From NCBI GenBank assembly GCA_012271165.1, contig JAAXGX010000116.1, positions 1,171-57,391 of the forward strand: DNA of 56,221 nt, given 5' to 3'. Below, piece after piece: positions 23,735-32,356 of this stretch. Each line of letters opens with the position of its first letter. The stretch's first letter is position 1. The translations under genes and the position numbers were made by a program. The stretch comes from Vicinamibacteraceae bacterium. GTDB lineage: Bacteria > Acidobacteriota > Vicinamibacteria > Vicinamibacterales > UBA8438. Below the pieces are notes generated by a model that saw nothing but the letters and a program-made list of their open reading frames with translations, made no database searches and had not been told where the DNA came from.

Positions 23735-24910
23735 TCAGTAGAGCAGGAAACGCGACCGGACGGCGGCGAACGCAGCGACGTCCGCGTCCCAGCCGGCCGC
23801 GATCTCTGCCGCCTCGACGTCCGCGTCGAGCTGCCGGCGCAGCGCGGCGGACCCGGCGAGGATGTCGATGGGCTGCTTCGTCCGCTCGTACTCGTAGGGC
23901 GGCTCGCGCCAGGCGAACCGCGCCGGGTCCGCCCGGCGCATCGCCTGCAGGACGGCGACCGCCGTCAGCACGGGCCGGAAGGCCTCGCGGTCGGTCACGT
24001 GGAGCTGGCAGCCGCCGCAGGGCCGGCCGGCATGCTTCTGGAAGGTCGGCTCGAAGTGCGCGGCCCGGGCCACCACCCCCGGCAGCGCGGCGTCCGTGAT
24101 GCGCCCGGCCAGGGCCTCGCCGTCGATCCACGGCGCGCCGAGCAGCTCGAACGGCCGCGTGGTGCCCCGGCCCTCCGAAAGGTTGGTGCCCTCGAACAGC
24201 ACCGCGCCCGGGTAGACGACGGCGCTGTCGAGGGTCGGCAGGTTGGGCGACGGCATGACCCACGGCAGCCCGGTGGCGTCGTGGTAGGCCGGCCGCTCCC
24301 AGCCGTCCAGACGCGCCACCTGCAGCTCGGCGCCGAGGCCGAAGTGTTCGTTGAACAGGCGCGCCAGCTCCCCGATCGTCAGGCCGTGCCGCAGCGGAAT
24401 CGGGAACTGCCCGACGAACGACTCGTGGCCCGGCGCGAGCAGGGGACCCTCGACCTGCGTGCCGCCGATCGGGTTGGGCCGGTCGCAGACCACCACCGGC
24501 AGCCCGAGCCGGCCGGCGGCCCGCAGGCAGTTGGCCATCGTGTAGATGTAGGTGTAGACGCGCGTGCCGACGTCCTGCAGGTCGATGACGAGGACGTCGA
24601 GGCCGTCGAACATGGCCGCGGTCGGCTCGCGGAGGTCGCTGTACAGGGAATGGATGGGGATGTCCCAGGCCGGATGCCGCGCGTGCGGCGTCTCGACCAT
24701 GTTGTCCTGGACGTCCGAGCGGAACCCGTGCTGGGGGCCGAACAGGGCCGCCAGCGTGAGGTCGGGCGCGCGCCGCAGCCGCTGCGCGGTGTGCCGGTAC
24801 GCCGCGTCGATCGAGGCGGGGTTGCAGACGAGGCCGACGCGGCGCCCCGCGAGGTCCCCGGAGGCCAGCAGCCGGTCGATCCCCGGCGACGTCTCGGACG
24901 TCCGCCGCAT
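23735..24910 (-). CDS. namZ: NamZ-type exo-beta-N-acetylmuramidase (DUF1343)
   Basis: A 391-residue protein covering the DUF1343/GH171 family. Diagnostic segments are VGLVCNPASIDAAYRHT, FGPQHGFRSDVQDN, DVLVIDLQDVGTRVYTYIYT, VVVCDRPNPIGG and FEGTNLSEGRGTTRPFE. Family members release terminal N-acetylmuramic acid from cell-wall fragments. Conserved Asp/Glu/His in these blocks form the active site. No signal peptide is seen at the chosen ATG, so it would act on muropeptides taken into the cytoplasm, or the true start lies elsewhere. It is divergent from the MaoC gene, with about 37 bases between, and follows no obvious recycling partner such as murQ or nagZ. Confidence 0.88.
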   Translation of the reverse strand: MRRTSETSPGIDRLLASGDLAGRRVGLVCNPASIDAAYRHTAQRLRRAPDLTLAALFGPQHGFRSDVQDNMVETPHARHPAWDIPIHSLYSDLREPTAAMFDGLDVLVIDLQDVGTRVYTYIYTMANCLRAAGRLGLPVVVCDRPNPIGGTQVEGPLLAPGHESFVGQFPIPLRHGLTIGELARLFNEHFGLGAELQVARLDGWERPAYHDATGLPWVMPSPNLPTLDSAVVYPGAVLFEGTNLSEGRGTTRPFELLGAPWIDGEALAGRITDAALPGVVARAAHFEPTFQKHAGRPCGGCQLHVTDREAFRPVLTAVAVLQAMRRADPARFAWREPPYEYERTKQPIDILAGSAALRRQLDADVEAAEIAAGWDADVAAFAAVRSRFLLY

Positions 24911-24947
24911 GCGTTAGAGTGTACCGGCTGAGCCAGGGAGGCGCCCG

Positions 24948-25466
24948 ATGGGGACCAAGGCAGGCTGGAGCGGCCGCGTCTACGAGGACTTCGAGGTGGG
25001 TGACGTCTACCGCCACCCGCTCGGACGGACGGTGATTGCGGCCGACAACATCTGGTTCACGCTGCTCACGCAGAACAGCAACGCGATTCACTTCGACGCG
25101 GCGTACGCGGCGAACACCGAGTTCGGCAAGCCGCTCGTCGACTCCACCTTCACGCTGGCGCTCGTGACCGGCCAGTCGACCATCGACCTGTCGTGGAACG
25201 TCATGGCCAACCTCGGGTGGGACGAGGTGCGCCTGCCGCATCCCGTCTTCGAGGGCGACACGATCTACTCGCAGAGCGAGGTGCTCTCGACGCGGGAGTC
25301 GAAGTCGCGGCCGAACGTGGGCATCGTGACGGTGAAGACGGTGGGCTTCAACCAGGACGGCACGGTGGTGATCGAGTACAAGCGCACCTTCATGGTGTAC
25401 CGGCGCGGGCACGTGCCGCCGGCCGGGCCGGTGACGCCGAAGCTGCCCGAGAAAGGACAGTCGTGA
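24948..25466 (+). CDS. MaoC-like (R)-specific enoyl-CoA hydratase, mesaconyl-CoA hydratase-like
   Basis: A 172-residue hot-dog-fold hydratase. The catalytic dyad region is LLTQNSNAIHFDAAYAANTE (Asp/His placement as in MaoC), and ADNIWFTLLT plus VFEGDTIYSQSEVLSTRES match the mesaconyl-CoA hydratase/acyl dehydratase branch. GGGAGG lies 7 bases before the ATG. Its TGA overlaps the GTG of the amidohydrolase gene. The operon ends in a CitE/HpcH-like lyase. A MaoC hydratase next to a malyl-CoA-type lyase is the arrangement of the beta-methylmalyl-CoA steps in the ethylmalonyl-CoA and 3-hydroxypropionate routes, so this pair may interconvert mesaconyl-CoA, beta-methylmalyl-CoA and glyoxylate plus propionyl-CoA. 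The substrate is an inference. Confidence 0.85.
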   Translation: MGTKAGWSGRVYEDFEVGDVYRHPLGRTVIAADNIWFTLLTQNSNAIHFDAAYAANTEFGKPLVDSTFTLALVTGQSTIDLSWNVMANLGWDEVRLPHPVFEGDTIYSQSEVLSTRESKSRPNVGIVTVKTVGFNQDGTVVIEYKRTFMVYRRGHVPPAGPVTPKLPEKGQS

Positions 25467-26848
25467 CCAGCATGCGATGGGGCGCGTGGCCGGCCGCAGC
25501 CCTCCTGGCAATGGCCGGCTGCGGAGGCGGACCGGAGACCGTGGTCGAGGGCGACATCGCGTTCGTCAACGCCAACGTGCTGCCGATGGACGCCGAGCGG
25601 GTGCTCGAGGGCCGGACCGTGGTGATCGCCGGCGGACGCATCGCCGCCATTGGCCCGTCGGCCGAGATCGGGCCGGCCGAGGGCGTCGAGATCATCGACG
25701 CGGCGGGCGGTTTCCTACTGCCCGGGCTGGCTGAGCTGCACGGCCACCTGCCGACCCCGCGCATGGCCGACCGCGACGCGCAGAACCTGTTGTTCCTGTA
25801 CATCGCCAACGGGGTGACGACCGTCCGCGGCATGCAGGGGCACCCTTCGCAGTTCCGGTTGCGGACGCGGGTCGACAGCGGCGCGGTCGTCGGGCCCCGG
25901 CTGCTGCTCGGCAGCGTGTCGATCAACGGCCGCGACGTGTCGACGCCGGAGCAGGCGGAGCAGGCGGTGCGCGAGTACCAGGTGGCGGGCTACGACCTGA
26001 TCAAGATGCTGGAGGGGGTGAGCGTCGAGGCGTACGACGCCGCGGCCCGGACGGCGGCGGAGCTGGGCATCCCGCTCGCCGGCCACGTCCCGGACAGCGT
26101 CGGGTTGCGCCACGCCCTCGCGGCGGGGCAGGCGTCGATCGACCACCTGGACAACTACGTCGAGGCGCTCGTCCCGGACGACGAGCTGCCCGACGACCTG
26201 CCGGCCATCGTCGGCCTCGGCGGCCTGCTGGAGCGCGTGGACGAGTCTCGCCTGCCCGAGGTCGTGAACGCGACGCTGGAGGCCGGCGCCTGGGTCGTGC
26301 CGACGATGGTGCTGTGGGAGACGGGCATCTTCGCCGCGCGCCCCGCCGCGGAGGTCGAGGCCGAGCGGCCGGAGGTGCGCTACATGCCGCCGGAGACGGT
26401 CGAGCGCTGGCGGCAGGCCGTCGCGGGCAGCCTCGCGCGGAGCGACGTCGCGACCAACCGGCAGATCGCCGAGCTCCGCCGCGCTATCCTGCTGGCGCTG
26501 TACGAGGCCGGCGCCAACATCGCGCTGGGCACCGATTCGCCCCAGACGTTCAGCGTGCCGGGCTTCTCGGCCCACCGCGAGCTGCGCTACTACGTCGAGC
26601 TGGGGATGACGCCCTACGACGCCCTGGTGATCGGCACCCGCAAGCCGGCCGAGTACTTCGGCGCGGACGACGAGTTCGGCACGGTGGCGGTCGGCCGCAG
26701 CGCGGATCTGATCCTGCTGACGGCCGACCCGCTCGCGGACATAGCCAACACCGAGCGTCGCGCCGGCGTGATGGTCCGCGGGCGCTGGTTCCCGGAAGAG
26801 GAGATCCAGCGGCGGCTGGAGGAGATCGCGGTCTTCTATGGCAACTGA
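25463..26848 (+). CDS. Exported amidohydrolase-family lipoprotein
   Basis: A 461-residue metal-dependent hydrolase. The leader WGAWPAAALLAMAGC ends in a lipobox-like site, suggesting a lipoprotein. Metal ligands are visible as HGH in LAELHGHLP, His in IPLAGHVPDS, His in SIDHLDN and Asp in IALGTDSPQTF, the usual amidohydrolase set. A Lys in YDLIKMLEG may be the carbamylated bridging residue. The final block GTVAVGRSADLILLTADPL is typical of imidazolonepropionase/prolidase-like members. The GTG start is 5 bases after AGGA and overlaps the MaoC stop (GTGA). An ATG at 25472 is the alternative. It overlaps the lyase gene by 11 bases, so a periplasmic enzyme is embedded in an otherwise cytoplasmic operon. 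Confidence 0.85.
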   Translation: MTSMRWGAWPAAALLAMAGCGGGPETVVEGDIAFVNANVLPMDAERVLEGRTVVIAGGRIAAIGPSAEIGPAEGVEIIDAAGGFLLPGLAELHGHLPTPRMADRDAQNLLFLYIANGVTTVRGMQGHPSQFRLRTRVDSGAVVGPRLLLGSVSINGRDVSTPEQAEQAVREYQVAGYDLIKMLEGVSVEAYDAAARTAAELGIPLAGHVPDSVGLRHALAAGQASIDHLDNYVEALVPDDELPDDLPAIVGLGGLLERVDESRLPEVVNATLEAGAWVVPTMVLWETGIFAARPAAEVEAERPEVRYMPPETVERWRQAVAGSLARSDVATNRQIAELRRAILLALYEAGANIALGTDSPQTFSVPGFSAHRELRYYVELGMTPYDALVIGTRKPAEYFGADDEFGTVAVGRSADLILLTADPLADIANTERRAGVMVRGRWFPEEEIQRRLEEIAVFYGN

Positions 26849-27716
26849 GCCAGGCGACGAGCGGATACGCCGGAGCCTGCTCTTCGTTCCCGCGGTTCGC
26901 CCGGACCGGTACCCCAAGGCGCTCGCGACCGGCGCCGACGCCGTCTGCCTCGATCTCGAGGACGGCGTGGCGTTCGCGGCGAAGGAGACGGCGCGCGAGC
27001 AGGCGTTCGCGCTGCTGGCCGGCCGCGAGCCGACGGTGGCCGAGGTCAGCCTCCGCATCAACGACGTCAAGACCGAGCTGGGCCGCAGCGACTTGGCGGC
27101 GCTGGCCGCGGCGGGTGTCCGTCCGGACGCGCTGATGCTGCCCAAGGTGGCCGGCGCCGGCGAGATCCGGGAGGTCGAGGCGGCCCTCGCTTCGCTGGGC
27201 GCCGCCCTGCCGCTCATCGTGCAGCTCGAGACCGCGGCCGGCGTGCTGGCCGCGGAGGAGATCGCGGCGGCGTCGCCCAACGTGTCGGCGGTGTTCTTCG
27301 GCGCCATCGACCTGTCGGCCGACCTCGGCTGCGCCGTGGAGTGGGAGGCGCTGCTCTACGCGCGGTCGCGCGTCGTGCTGGCGGCCGGGGCGGCCGGCGT
27401 CAGCGCCCTCGACTCCCCCTTCATGGACGTGCCGGCGGTCGAGGCGCTGGCCGACGAGAGCCGGCGCGTCCGCCGTCTCGGCTTCGCCGGCAAGGCCGCC
27501 ATCCATCCCACGCAGGTACCGGTGATCCAGCAGGCGTTCTCGCCCTCGGACGAGGAGCTGGCCTGGGCGCGGAAGATCGTGGCGGCCTACGAGAGCCAGC
27601 AGGGGGGCGTGCTGCTGGTCGACGGCAGGCTCATCGAGCGCCCGGTCATCCGGGCCGCCCGCCGCAACCTGCGGATCGGAGCCCGGCTCGCGGGCGAAGG
27701 CGCGCCGGGCCGCTGA
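26838..27716 (+). CDS. CitE/HpcH-family CoA-ester lyase (malyl-CoA lyase-like)
   Basis: A 292-residue TIM-barrel lyase. RSLLFVPAVRPDRYPKA (about 11-27) and CLDLEDGVAFAAKETARE hold the CoA/acid-binding Arg and the Asp-Glu-Asp segment. LPLIVQLETAAGVLAAEEI supplies the Mg2+ Glu and AVFFGAIDLSADLG the Mg2+ Asp. GFAGKAAIHPTQVP is the C-terminal family motif. This set fits malyl-CoA/beta-methylmalyl-CoA lyases and stand-alone citrate-lyase beta-like proteins; no citrate lyase alpha or gamma genes are present. It overlaps the preceding gene by 11 bases. A long perfect hairpin follows, separating it from the convergent TonB receptor. Confidence 0.87.
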   Translation: MATEPGDERIRRSLLFVPAVRPDRYPKALATGADAVCLDLEDGVAFAAKETAREQAFALLAGREPTVAEVSLRINDVKTELGRSDLAALAAAGVRPDALMLPKVAGAGEIREVEAALASLGAALPLIVQLETAAGVLAAEEIAAASPNVSAVFFGAIDLSADLGCAVEWEALLYARSRVVLAAGAAGVSALDSPFMDVPAVEALADESRRVRRLGFAGKAAIHPTQVPVIQQAFSPSDEELAWARKIVAAYESQQGGVLLVDGRLIERPVIRAARRNLRIGARLAGEGAPGR

Positions 27717-27743
27717 GGCCGGCCGGCGGCCGTACACCGGGAG

Positions 27744-27771
27744 GCGGGCGGAGGCCGGGGCCTCCGCCCGC
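27744..27771. terminator. Perfect GC-rich hairpin between convergent genes
   Basis: GCGGGCGGAGGCC pairs with GGCCTCCGCCCGC across a 2-base loop: a 13-bp perfect stem. It lies between the stops of the lyase (27716) and the TonB receptor (27783, minus), so it can end transcription from both sides. There is no T-run. Confidence 0.6.
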
Positions 27772-27782
27772 GGGTCCTGCCC

Positions 27783-30700
27783 CTACCAGTCGTACTGGCC
27801 GCCGACCTTGAACAGGCGGCCGTTCATGATCTGCGTGATGCGCGGGAAGTTGTCCGCGTAGTTGTCGTCCACGAACGAGACGTAGTTCGCGTTGAAGATG
27901 TTGAAGATGTCGAACCAGGCGCGCACGCGGGCCCCGCCGAAGTTGATGATCTTCGTGAACCGCAGGTCGAGCTGGTTGAGCCGCGGCTCGTGCTGCGTGG
28001 AGATGGTGTTGAACGTCTGCGAGGCCACCGCTGCGCTCGTGGTCGGGTACGACGTGAAGAACCCGGTGCCCGCCGGGAGGAGCTGCACGTTTTCCTCGCC
28101 GACCGCCACCGGCCGCCCGAGCATGGCCTCTGCAAAGGCCCGCTCCGCCGGGTCCGCGAGCGCGTCGTACTCCGCCTCGTGCAGGATTCCGGCGATGTTC
28201 TGGTAGACGAACGAGACCTCGGTGTCGTACGGCAGCGGATAGCTGCCGTTGATCTTGAACTGCGTGCCGGCCAGCCACGGCTCCGAAACCTGACAGTACC
28301 CCGGCCGGTTCTGGGTCGGGTTGTCCACCACGAAGCACTCGCTCCAGGTCTGCGAGCCGGTGGTCAGCCCGCCGGCCAGCGTGGCCCCGTTGGGCAGCCG
28401 CCCGCTGAAGTTGAAGTCGACCCCGTTGAAGTCCATCCACTTGTCGCCGAAGTCCGAGGCCGGCACGGTCACGAGGTCCTCGCCGCGGTCGAGCCCGGCC
28501 TGCGTAATGGTCCAGAGGTTGCAAAGCTGCGTCCCGCTGACGCTGCGGAGCCCGGGATCGGTCGGGGCGGTGATGCAGTACTCGCCGTAGTCGTCCGGGG
28601 TGACGTTCAGGTTGTCGATGACCGTGAAGCCGTCGAACTTCGTGCGGTAGTAGCCGACCTCGATCGTCCAGCCCTCGGCCAGCTCGTGCTGGACGGCGAA
28701 CGACGTCTGCCACTGGCCCTGCCGCGTGCCCCAGCCGCGCAGCAGGTCGTCGCGGTAGCGGTTCACGATGACGGGGGTGCCGAAGTTCGGGTCGCGGATC
28801 GCCCCGCACTCGCCGTTAGCCTCGAAGTTGTCGAAGTCGCAGTCGGGGTTGAGGTCGCCGTTGCCCGGGGGGAGCCCCAGGAACGGGAACAGGTTGTCGT
28901 TCCACGGGCGGGACGCCTGGACCGAGAACGACTCCATCGGGTTGACGTCCTGCGCGATGTTCGTGCCGATGCCCAGCACGTAGCGGCCGAACGATCCCTT
29001 GATGGCGGTCCGGCCGTCCCCGAACAGGTCGTACGCCGCACCCACCCGCGGAGCGATGTCGTGATAGTACGGGGCGCCGTCGATCGCCGCGACCGTGAAC
29101 GAATCCGTGAACCGGCCCTGGGGGTGGGTCTGCTCGGGGATGTAGCCGTTCAGGTGGTCCCAGCGCACGCCCAGGTTGAGCGTCAGCCGGTCGATGGTCC
29201 ACTGGTCCTGCGCGAACACCGCGACCTCGTGCGCCCGCTGATCCGACAGGCGCGGCGTGGCGTACTGGTTGACCCCGAACGAGACGCCCGGCGCGACGAA
29301 GTCGTACGACAGGTCGTTGTGGATGTACACGTTGAGGTGCGCCTCGCGCAGCCAGAGATGCGAGTAGCCCACCTTCAGGTTGTGCGAGCCCGTGACGTAC
29401 GACACGGACGCCCGGCTGCTGAAGTTCGGGTGCTGCTCCTCCCCGTACAGGCACGGCGTCGCGTCGCAGACCACCTGGGTGTTGTGGACGAAGAAGAACG
29501 GGGTGAAGGTGCGGATCCCGACGTCGTCCGGGCGCACCGTGGGCTGCAGCTTGGGCGAGGCGCGCGTCTTGAGCATCGACGCCCCGGCCTGGAACAGCAG
29601 CCGGTTGGTGACCGGCATGGTCCAGGACGCCTGCGACAGGTTCACCGGATCGAACGTGTAGAGCGCCGACGCGTCCTTGTCGACGAAGCCGTACTGCGAC
29701 CAGAAGTTGCAGAAGCAACTGCTCTGGTCGCTGCGCGAGAAGTTGAACTTGTGCCGCTCGCTCGCCTGCCAAGTCAGCCGCAGGCTGTTGTCCCGCTGGT
29801 GGATGTCGAAGTCCACCGGCTGGTCGTAGTCGGGGGTGTAGATCGAGCTGTGCGGCGTCAGGTTGACGAAGCTGCTCGGCTGATACGACTGCGAGCCCCA
29901 CCAGCGGTGCGCCGTGTAGAACCACAGCCTGTCGCGCACGATCGGGCCGCCCACGCCGATGCCGTAGTCCCAGATCTTGCGGATCCCGTTGACCTGGCGT
30001 TCCAGCATGCCCCGCCGCCCCAGCTCCTCGTCCCAGTTCAGGTTCTGCATGTGCTCGTTCGTGCCGCTCATGTTCACGTAATAGCTGAACTGGTTGCCGC
30101 CCTCCTTCGGTATCGAGTTGACCCCGACGCCGCCGGTCCGCGACTCGGCGTCCATGGCGGCAATGGTCATCACGGTCTCCTGGATGGCCGCCTGGTTCGG
30201 GAAGTACAGCCGCGACGTGCCCGTCCCGGTGCCGATCCCGTTCGTGAAGTAGAAGCCGTCCCACTTGATGTCGCCGTCGGTGTCGTCGCTGCCGTGGATC
30301 TTGATGTGGCCCCACGTGTCGCCGATGCTGCCGCCGACGTCGTGCCCGCCGCCCAGGATCTCGGACGTCGCGCCCGGGGTCAGCGCGGCGTAGCCCCAGT
30401 AGGTCTTCCCGGTCGGGAGCGCGTCGAAGCGCTCGCGCGTGAAGGTGTCCTGGGTCGTCACGTTCTGGACGTCGATGATCGGGCTCGCACCCGACACGGT
30501 GACCGTCTCCTCGATGGAGCCCACGGTCATCTGCGCGTCCACGTTCGCCGCGAAGCCCGAGCTGAGCTCGATGCCTTCGCGGACGAAGGTCGAGAAGCCG
30601 GGCAGGGTGAAGGTGACGCTGTAGGTCCCGGGCCGCAGGGCCTCGATGGCGTAGAGCCCCGCGCCGTCGCTGATGCTCGTCCGCACTCCCTCGATGAGGG

Positions 30701-30860
30701 CGGGACTCCTGGCCTCCACCGTCACGCCGGGGAGGACGCCGCCGGTCTCGTCTGTCACGGAACCGGCGATGCTGCCGGTCTGGGCCGCGGACGCGGCCGG
30801 GAGCAGGAAGGTAGTCGCGAACGCCAGACACGCCGTCCGAACGCCTCTTCGCCTCTGCAC
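27783..30860 (-). CDS. TonB-dependent outer-membrane receptor with N-terminal carboxypeptidase-regulatory domain
   Basis: A 1025-residue outer-membrane receptor. The signal peptide (ACLAFATTFLLPAASAAQ) is followed by a carboxypeptidase regulatory-like beta-sandwich (about 28-115: GSIAGSVTDETGGVLPGVTV, GLYAIEALRPGTYSVTFTLP). A plug region follows with SIEETVTVSGASPIIDV and the long 22-strand barrel. The C-terminus ends in FKVGGQYDW, with an aromatic last residue as needed for BAM recognition. This Oar-like architecture is abundant in Acidobacteriota, where the proteins are thought to import oligosaccharides or peptides. The gene stands alone; no SusD-like partner is near. The start is the first ATG with a signal peptide and a G-rich upstream region. 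Confidence 0.92.
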   Translation of the reverse strand: MQRRRGVRTACLAFATTFLLPAASAAQTGSIAGSVTDETGGVLPGVTVEARSPALIEGVRTSISDGAGLYAIEALRPGTYSVTFTLPGFSTFVREGIELSSGFAANVDAQMTVGSIEETVTVSGASPIIDVQNVTTQDTFTRERFDALPTGKTYWGYAALTPGATSEILGGGHDVGGSIGDTWGHIKIHGSDDTDGDIKWDGFYFTNGIGTGTGTSRLYFPNQAAIQETVMTIAAMDAESRTGGVGVNSIPKEGGNQFSYYVNMSGTNEHMQNLNWDEELGRRGMLERQVNGIRKIWDYGIGVGGPIVRDRLWFYTAHRWWGSQSYQPSSFVNLTPHSSIYTPDYDQPVDFDIHQRDNSLRLTWQASERHKFNFSRSDQSSCFCNFWSQYGFVDKDASALYTFDPVNLSQASWTMPVTNRLLFQAGASMLKTRASPKLQPTVRPDDVGIRTFTPFFFVHNTQVVCDATPCLYGEEQHPNFSSRASVSYVTGSHNLKVGYSHLWLREAHLNVYIHNDLSYDFVAPGVSFGVNQYATPRLSDQRAHEVAVFAQDQWTIDRLTLNLGVRWDHLNGYIPEQTHPQGRFTDSFTVAAIDGAPYYHDIAPRVGAAYDLFGDGRTAIKGSFGRYVLGIGTNIAQDVNPMESFSVQASRPWNDNLFPFLGLPPGNGDLNPDCDFDNFEANGECGAIRDPNFGTPVIVNRYRDDLLRGWGTRQGQWQTSFAVQHELAEGWTIEVGYYRTKFDGFTVIDNLNVTPDDYGEYCITAPTDPGLRSVSGTQLCNLWTITQAGLDRGEDLVTVPASDFGDKWMDFNGVDFNFSGRLPNGATLAGGLTTGSQTWSECFVVDNPTQNRPGYCQVSEPWLAGTQFKINGSYPLPYDTEVSFVYQNIAGILHEAEYDALADPAERAFAEAMLGRPVAVGEENVQLLPAGTGFFTSYPTTSAAVASQTFNTISTQHEPRLNQLDLRFTKIINFGGARVRAWFDIFNIFNANYVSFVDDNYADNFPRITQIMNGRLFKVGGQYDW

Positions 30861-31051
30861 GGTCTCCCCCTTTCCGGAAAAGAACGCCGACTGACGATTG
30901 AGCCGCCGACCGCGCCGTCCTGTTGCACGCTTGCTACATGCCCGCGATTATCCCTCCCCGTGACGGCTTTCTCAAGCACCGTTCGGGCCCGCGGAGCCGC
31001 CGGGATCGGCCGTGCGGGGCGCCGGGGGGGCGCGTCCACTATGATCCTCGC

Positions 31052-31065
31052 AGCCCCGTCTGATT
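31052..31065 (+). repeat. Short intergenic motif, copy 2
   Basis: AGCCCCGTCTGATT, identical to 18391-18404. It immediately precedes the hairpin of the long repeat and is separated from it by a few bases, so the two element types can occur together. Confidence 0.55.
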
Positions 31066-31068
31066 GCA

Positions 31069-31158
31069 GCCGGGAGTCCGCGCCGTAGAACGGCGTAGAC
31101 TCCTGGTGAGGGCTGGTTGGGCGGCAACCGAAGCCGGAGGCGACGATTGCCGGGCTGG
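31069..31158 (+). repeat. Interspersed ~90-bp hairpin repeat (copy B, complete)
   Basis: The element starts with an imperfect palindrome (GGGAGTCCGCGCCGT, short loop, ACGGCGTAGACTCC) and continues with GGTTGGGCGGCAACCG, itself a small palindrome, then GGAGGCGACGATTGCCGGGC. It aligns along its whole length with the inverted copy at 46379-46468 with only about 7 differences. It ends 2 bases before the ATG of a membrane protein gene, so it forms that gene's entire 5' leader. Confidence 0.8.
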
Positions 31159-31160
31159 TC

Positions 31161-31826
31161 ATGACCGACGACACACGGCGCGCGGCCGCCCTCCGCACCG
31201 CAGGGCTGTTGTTCATCCTGGCGGCGGTCGCCACGATCGCCGCGGTCGTCGGACGCGTGTCCGCCGGCGCCGACCAGGACACCGTGGCGGCCTCGCTCGC
31301 GGCCATCGCCGCCAGCCAGGGGCGCTACGCGGCCGGCGGCGCCGCGCGTTTCGTGTCCGGGATCGCCCTGGCCGCCGCGGCGTGGTGCCTGCGCCGGGCG
31401 CCGGGCGAGCGAGGGCCGGAAGGCTCGGTCCCCGTCGCCGGTCTGCTCGCCGCGGCGGGGGTGCTCACGGCCTGTTCGGGCGCGGGCGCGGTCGTGCTGG
31501 CAGCCGGCGTGCCGACCGGCCTGGATGCGGCGGGCCTCGACGCGCTGGCGCGCGAGCTCGAGACGACGGCGTCGCTGCGCCGGGTGACGGGCGCGGCCGG
31601 CTTCGCGCTGGCCGGGCTGGCGATCGTGGCCGCCGCCCGCCGCCAGTGGGGCGCCGGCGGCCTGCTGCGGCGAATCGCCCCCGCCTCGGCAGTACTGGGC
31701 CTGGCGATGCAGCTCGTGTGGCTCGACGCGGCGACCGACGTGCACCGGATCACCGGCACCGCCTTCGTCATCTGGCTCGCCGCCGCCGGCGGCAGCCTCC
31801 GGAAGGGCAGGAACTGGTGGGGCTGA
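31161..31826 (+). CDS. Integral membrane protein of unknown function
   Basis: A 221-residue protein with about six hydrophobic helices (for example LLFILAAVATIAAVVG, FVSGIALAAAAWCL, AGVLTACSGAGAVVLAAGV, FALAGLAIVAAAR, SAVLGLAMQLVWL and GTAFVIWLAAAGG). The Ala-rich layout resembles DUF4386-like membrane proteins, but no signature motif secures that. It starts 2 bases after a complete interspersed repeat and has no Shine-Dalgarno other than repeat sequence. Expression might therefore be controlled by, or be an accident of, the repeat. It is followed by a partial copy of the short intergenic motif and the NIPSNAP gene. Confidence 0.68.
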   Translation: MTDDTRRAAALRTAGLLFILAAVATIAAVVGRVSAGADQDTVAASLAAIAASQGRYAAGGAARFVSGIALAAAAWCLRRAPGERGPEGSVPVAGLLAAAGVLTACSGAGAVVLAAGVPTGLDAAGLDALARELETTASLRRVTGAAGFALAGLAIVAAARRQWGAGGLLRRIAPASAVLGLAMQLVWLDAATDVHRITGTAFVIWLAAAGGSLRKGRNWWG

Positions 31827-31839
31827 CGCCGCAAGGCGC

Positions 31840-31851
31840 AGCCCCGTCTAA
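31840..31851 (+). repeat. Short intergenic motif, partial copy 3
   Basis: AGCCCCGTCTAA shares its first 10 bases and the GGCGC context with the other copies, then diverges. It lies 33 bases before the NIPSNAP start. Confidence 0.4.
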
Positions 31852-31883
31852 ACTTAGGATCCGGCAACGACAAGGAGACGGAC

Positions 31884-32324
31884 ATGCGCATCGATGTACG
31901 GTACGGCGTGATGGTTCTGGCGGCGGTCTTCGCGGGCGGCGTGTTCCTCGGCCTGGCGCTCGACGGCGGGAAGGTTGCCCGGGCGCAGTCGAGCTCGGTG
32001 TTCGAGCTGCGGACCTACACGGCCAACGAGGGCAGGCTCGAGGGGCTGAAGGAGGAGTTCCGCGGCTACGCGGCCCGCATCTTCGAGCGTCACGGGATGA
32101 AGAACGTCGGCTACTGGGTGCCCACCGACGCGCCGTTGTCAGACGATACGCTGATCTATATCCTGCAGCATGACAGCCGGGAGGCGGCGCAGCAGAGTTG
32201 GGACGCGTTCCGCAACGACCCGGAATGGCGCGCGGCGTTCGAAGAGCTCAACCGGGACGGCCGGCTGGCCGCGTCGGTCGAGTCGGTGTACATGGAAGCG
32301 ACCGATTTTTCGCCGCTGCAGTAG
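31884..32324 (+). CDS. Exported NIPSNAP-family protein
   Basis: A 146-residue protein. Residues 1-35 contain a hydrophobic leader (YGVMVLAAVFAGGVFLGLAL, then RAQSS), suggesting export or membrane anchoring. The rest is one NIPSNAP dimeric alpha/beta-barrel domain: FELRTYTANEGRLEGLKEEF, HGMKNVGYWVPTD, TLIYILQHDSREAAQQSW and FRNDPEWRAAFEE. NIPSNAP folds resemble EthD/antibiotic-monooxygenase barrels, but no catalytic function is established. AAGGAGA precedes the ATG. It lies 32 bases before the aldolase and opens the plus-strand block that includes the PQQ and copper enzymes. Confidence 0.85.
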   Translation: MRIDVRYGVMVLAAVFAGGVFLGLALDGGKVARAQSSSVFELRTYTANEGRLEGLKEEFRGYAARIFERHGMKNVGYWVPTDAPLSDDTLIYILQHDSREAAQQSWDAFRNDPEWRAAFEELNRDGRLAASVESVYMEATDFSPLQ

Positions 32325-32356
32325 CGAGCGACCCGGCCACGGAAGGAGATCGTGCG

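Noticed and set aside
27990-31088. Thousand-codon plus-strand open frame opposite the TonB receptor
   Set aside because: Typical high-GC antisense shadow; the receptor has a signal peptide, plug and barrel on the other strand.
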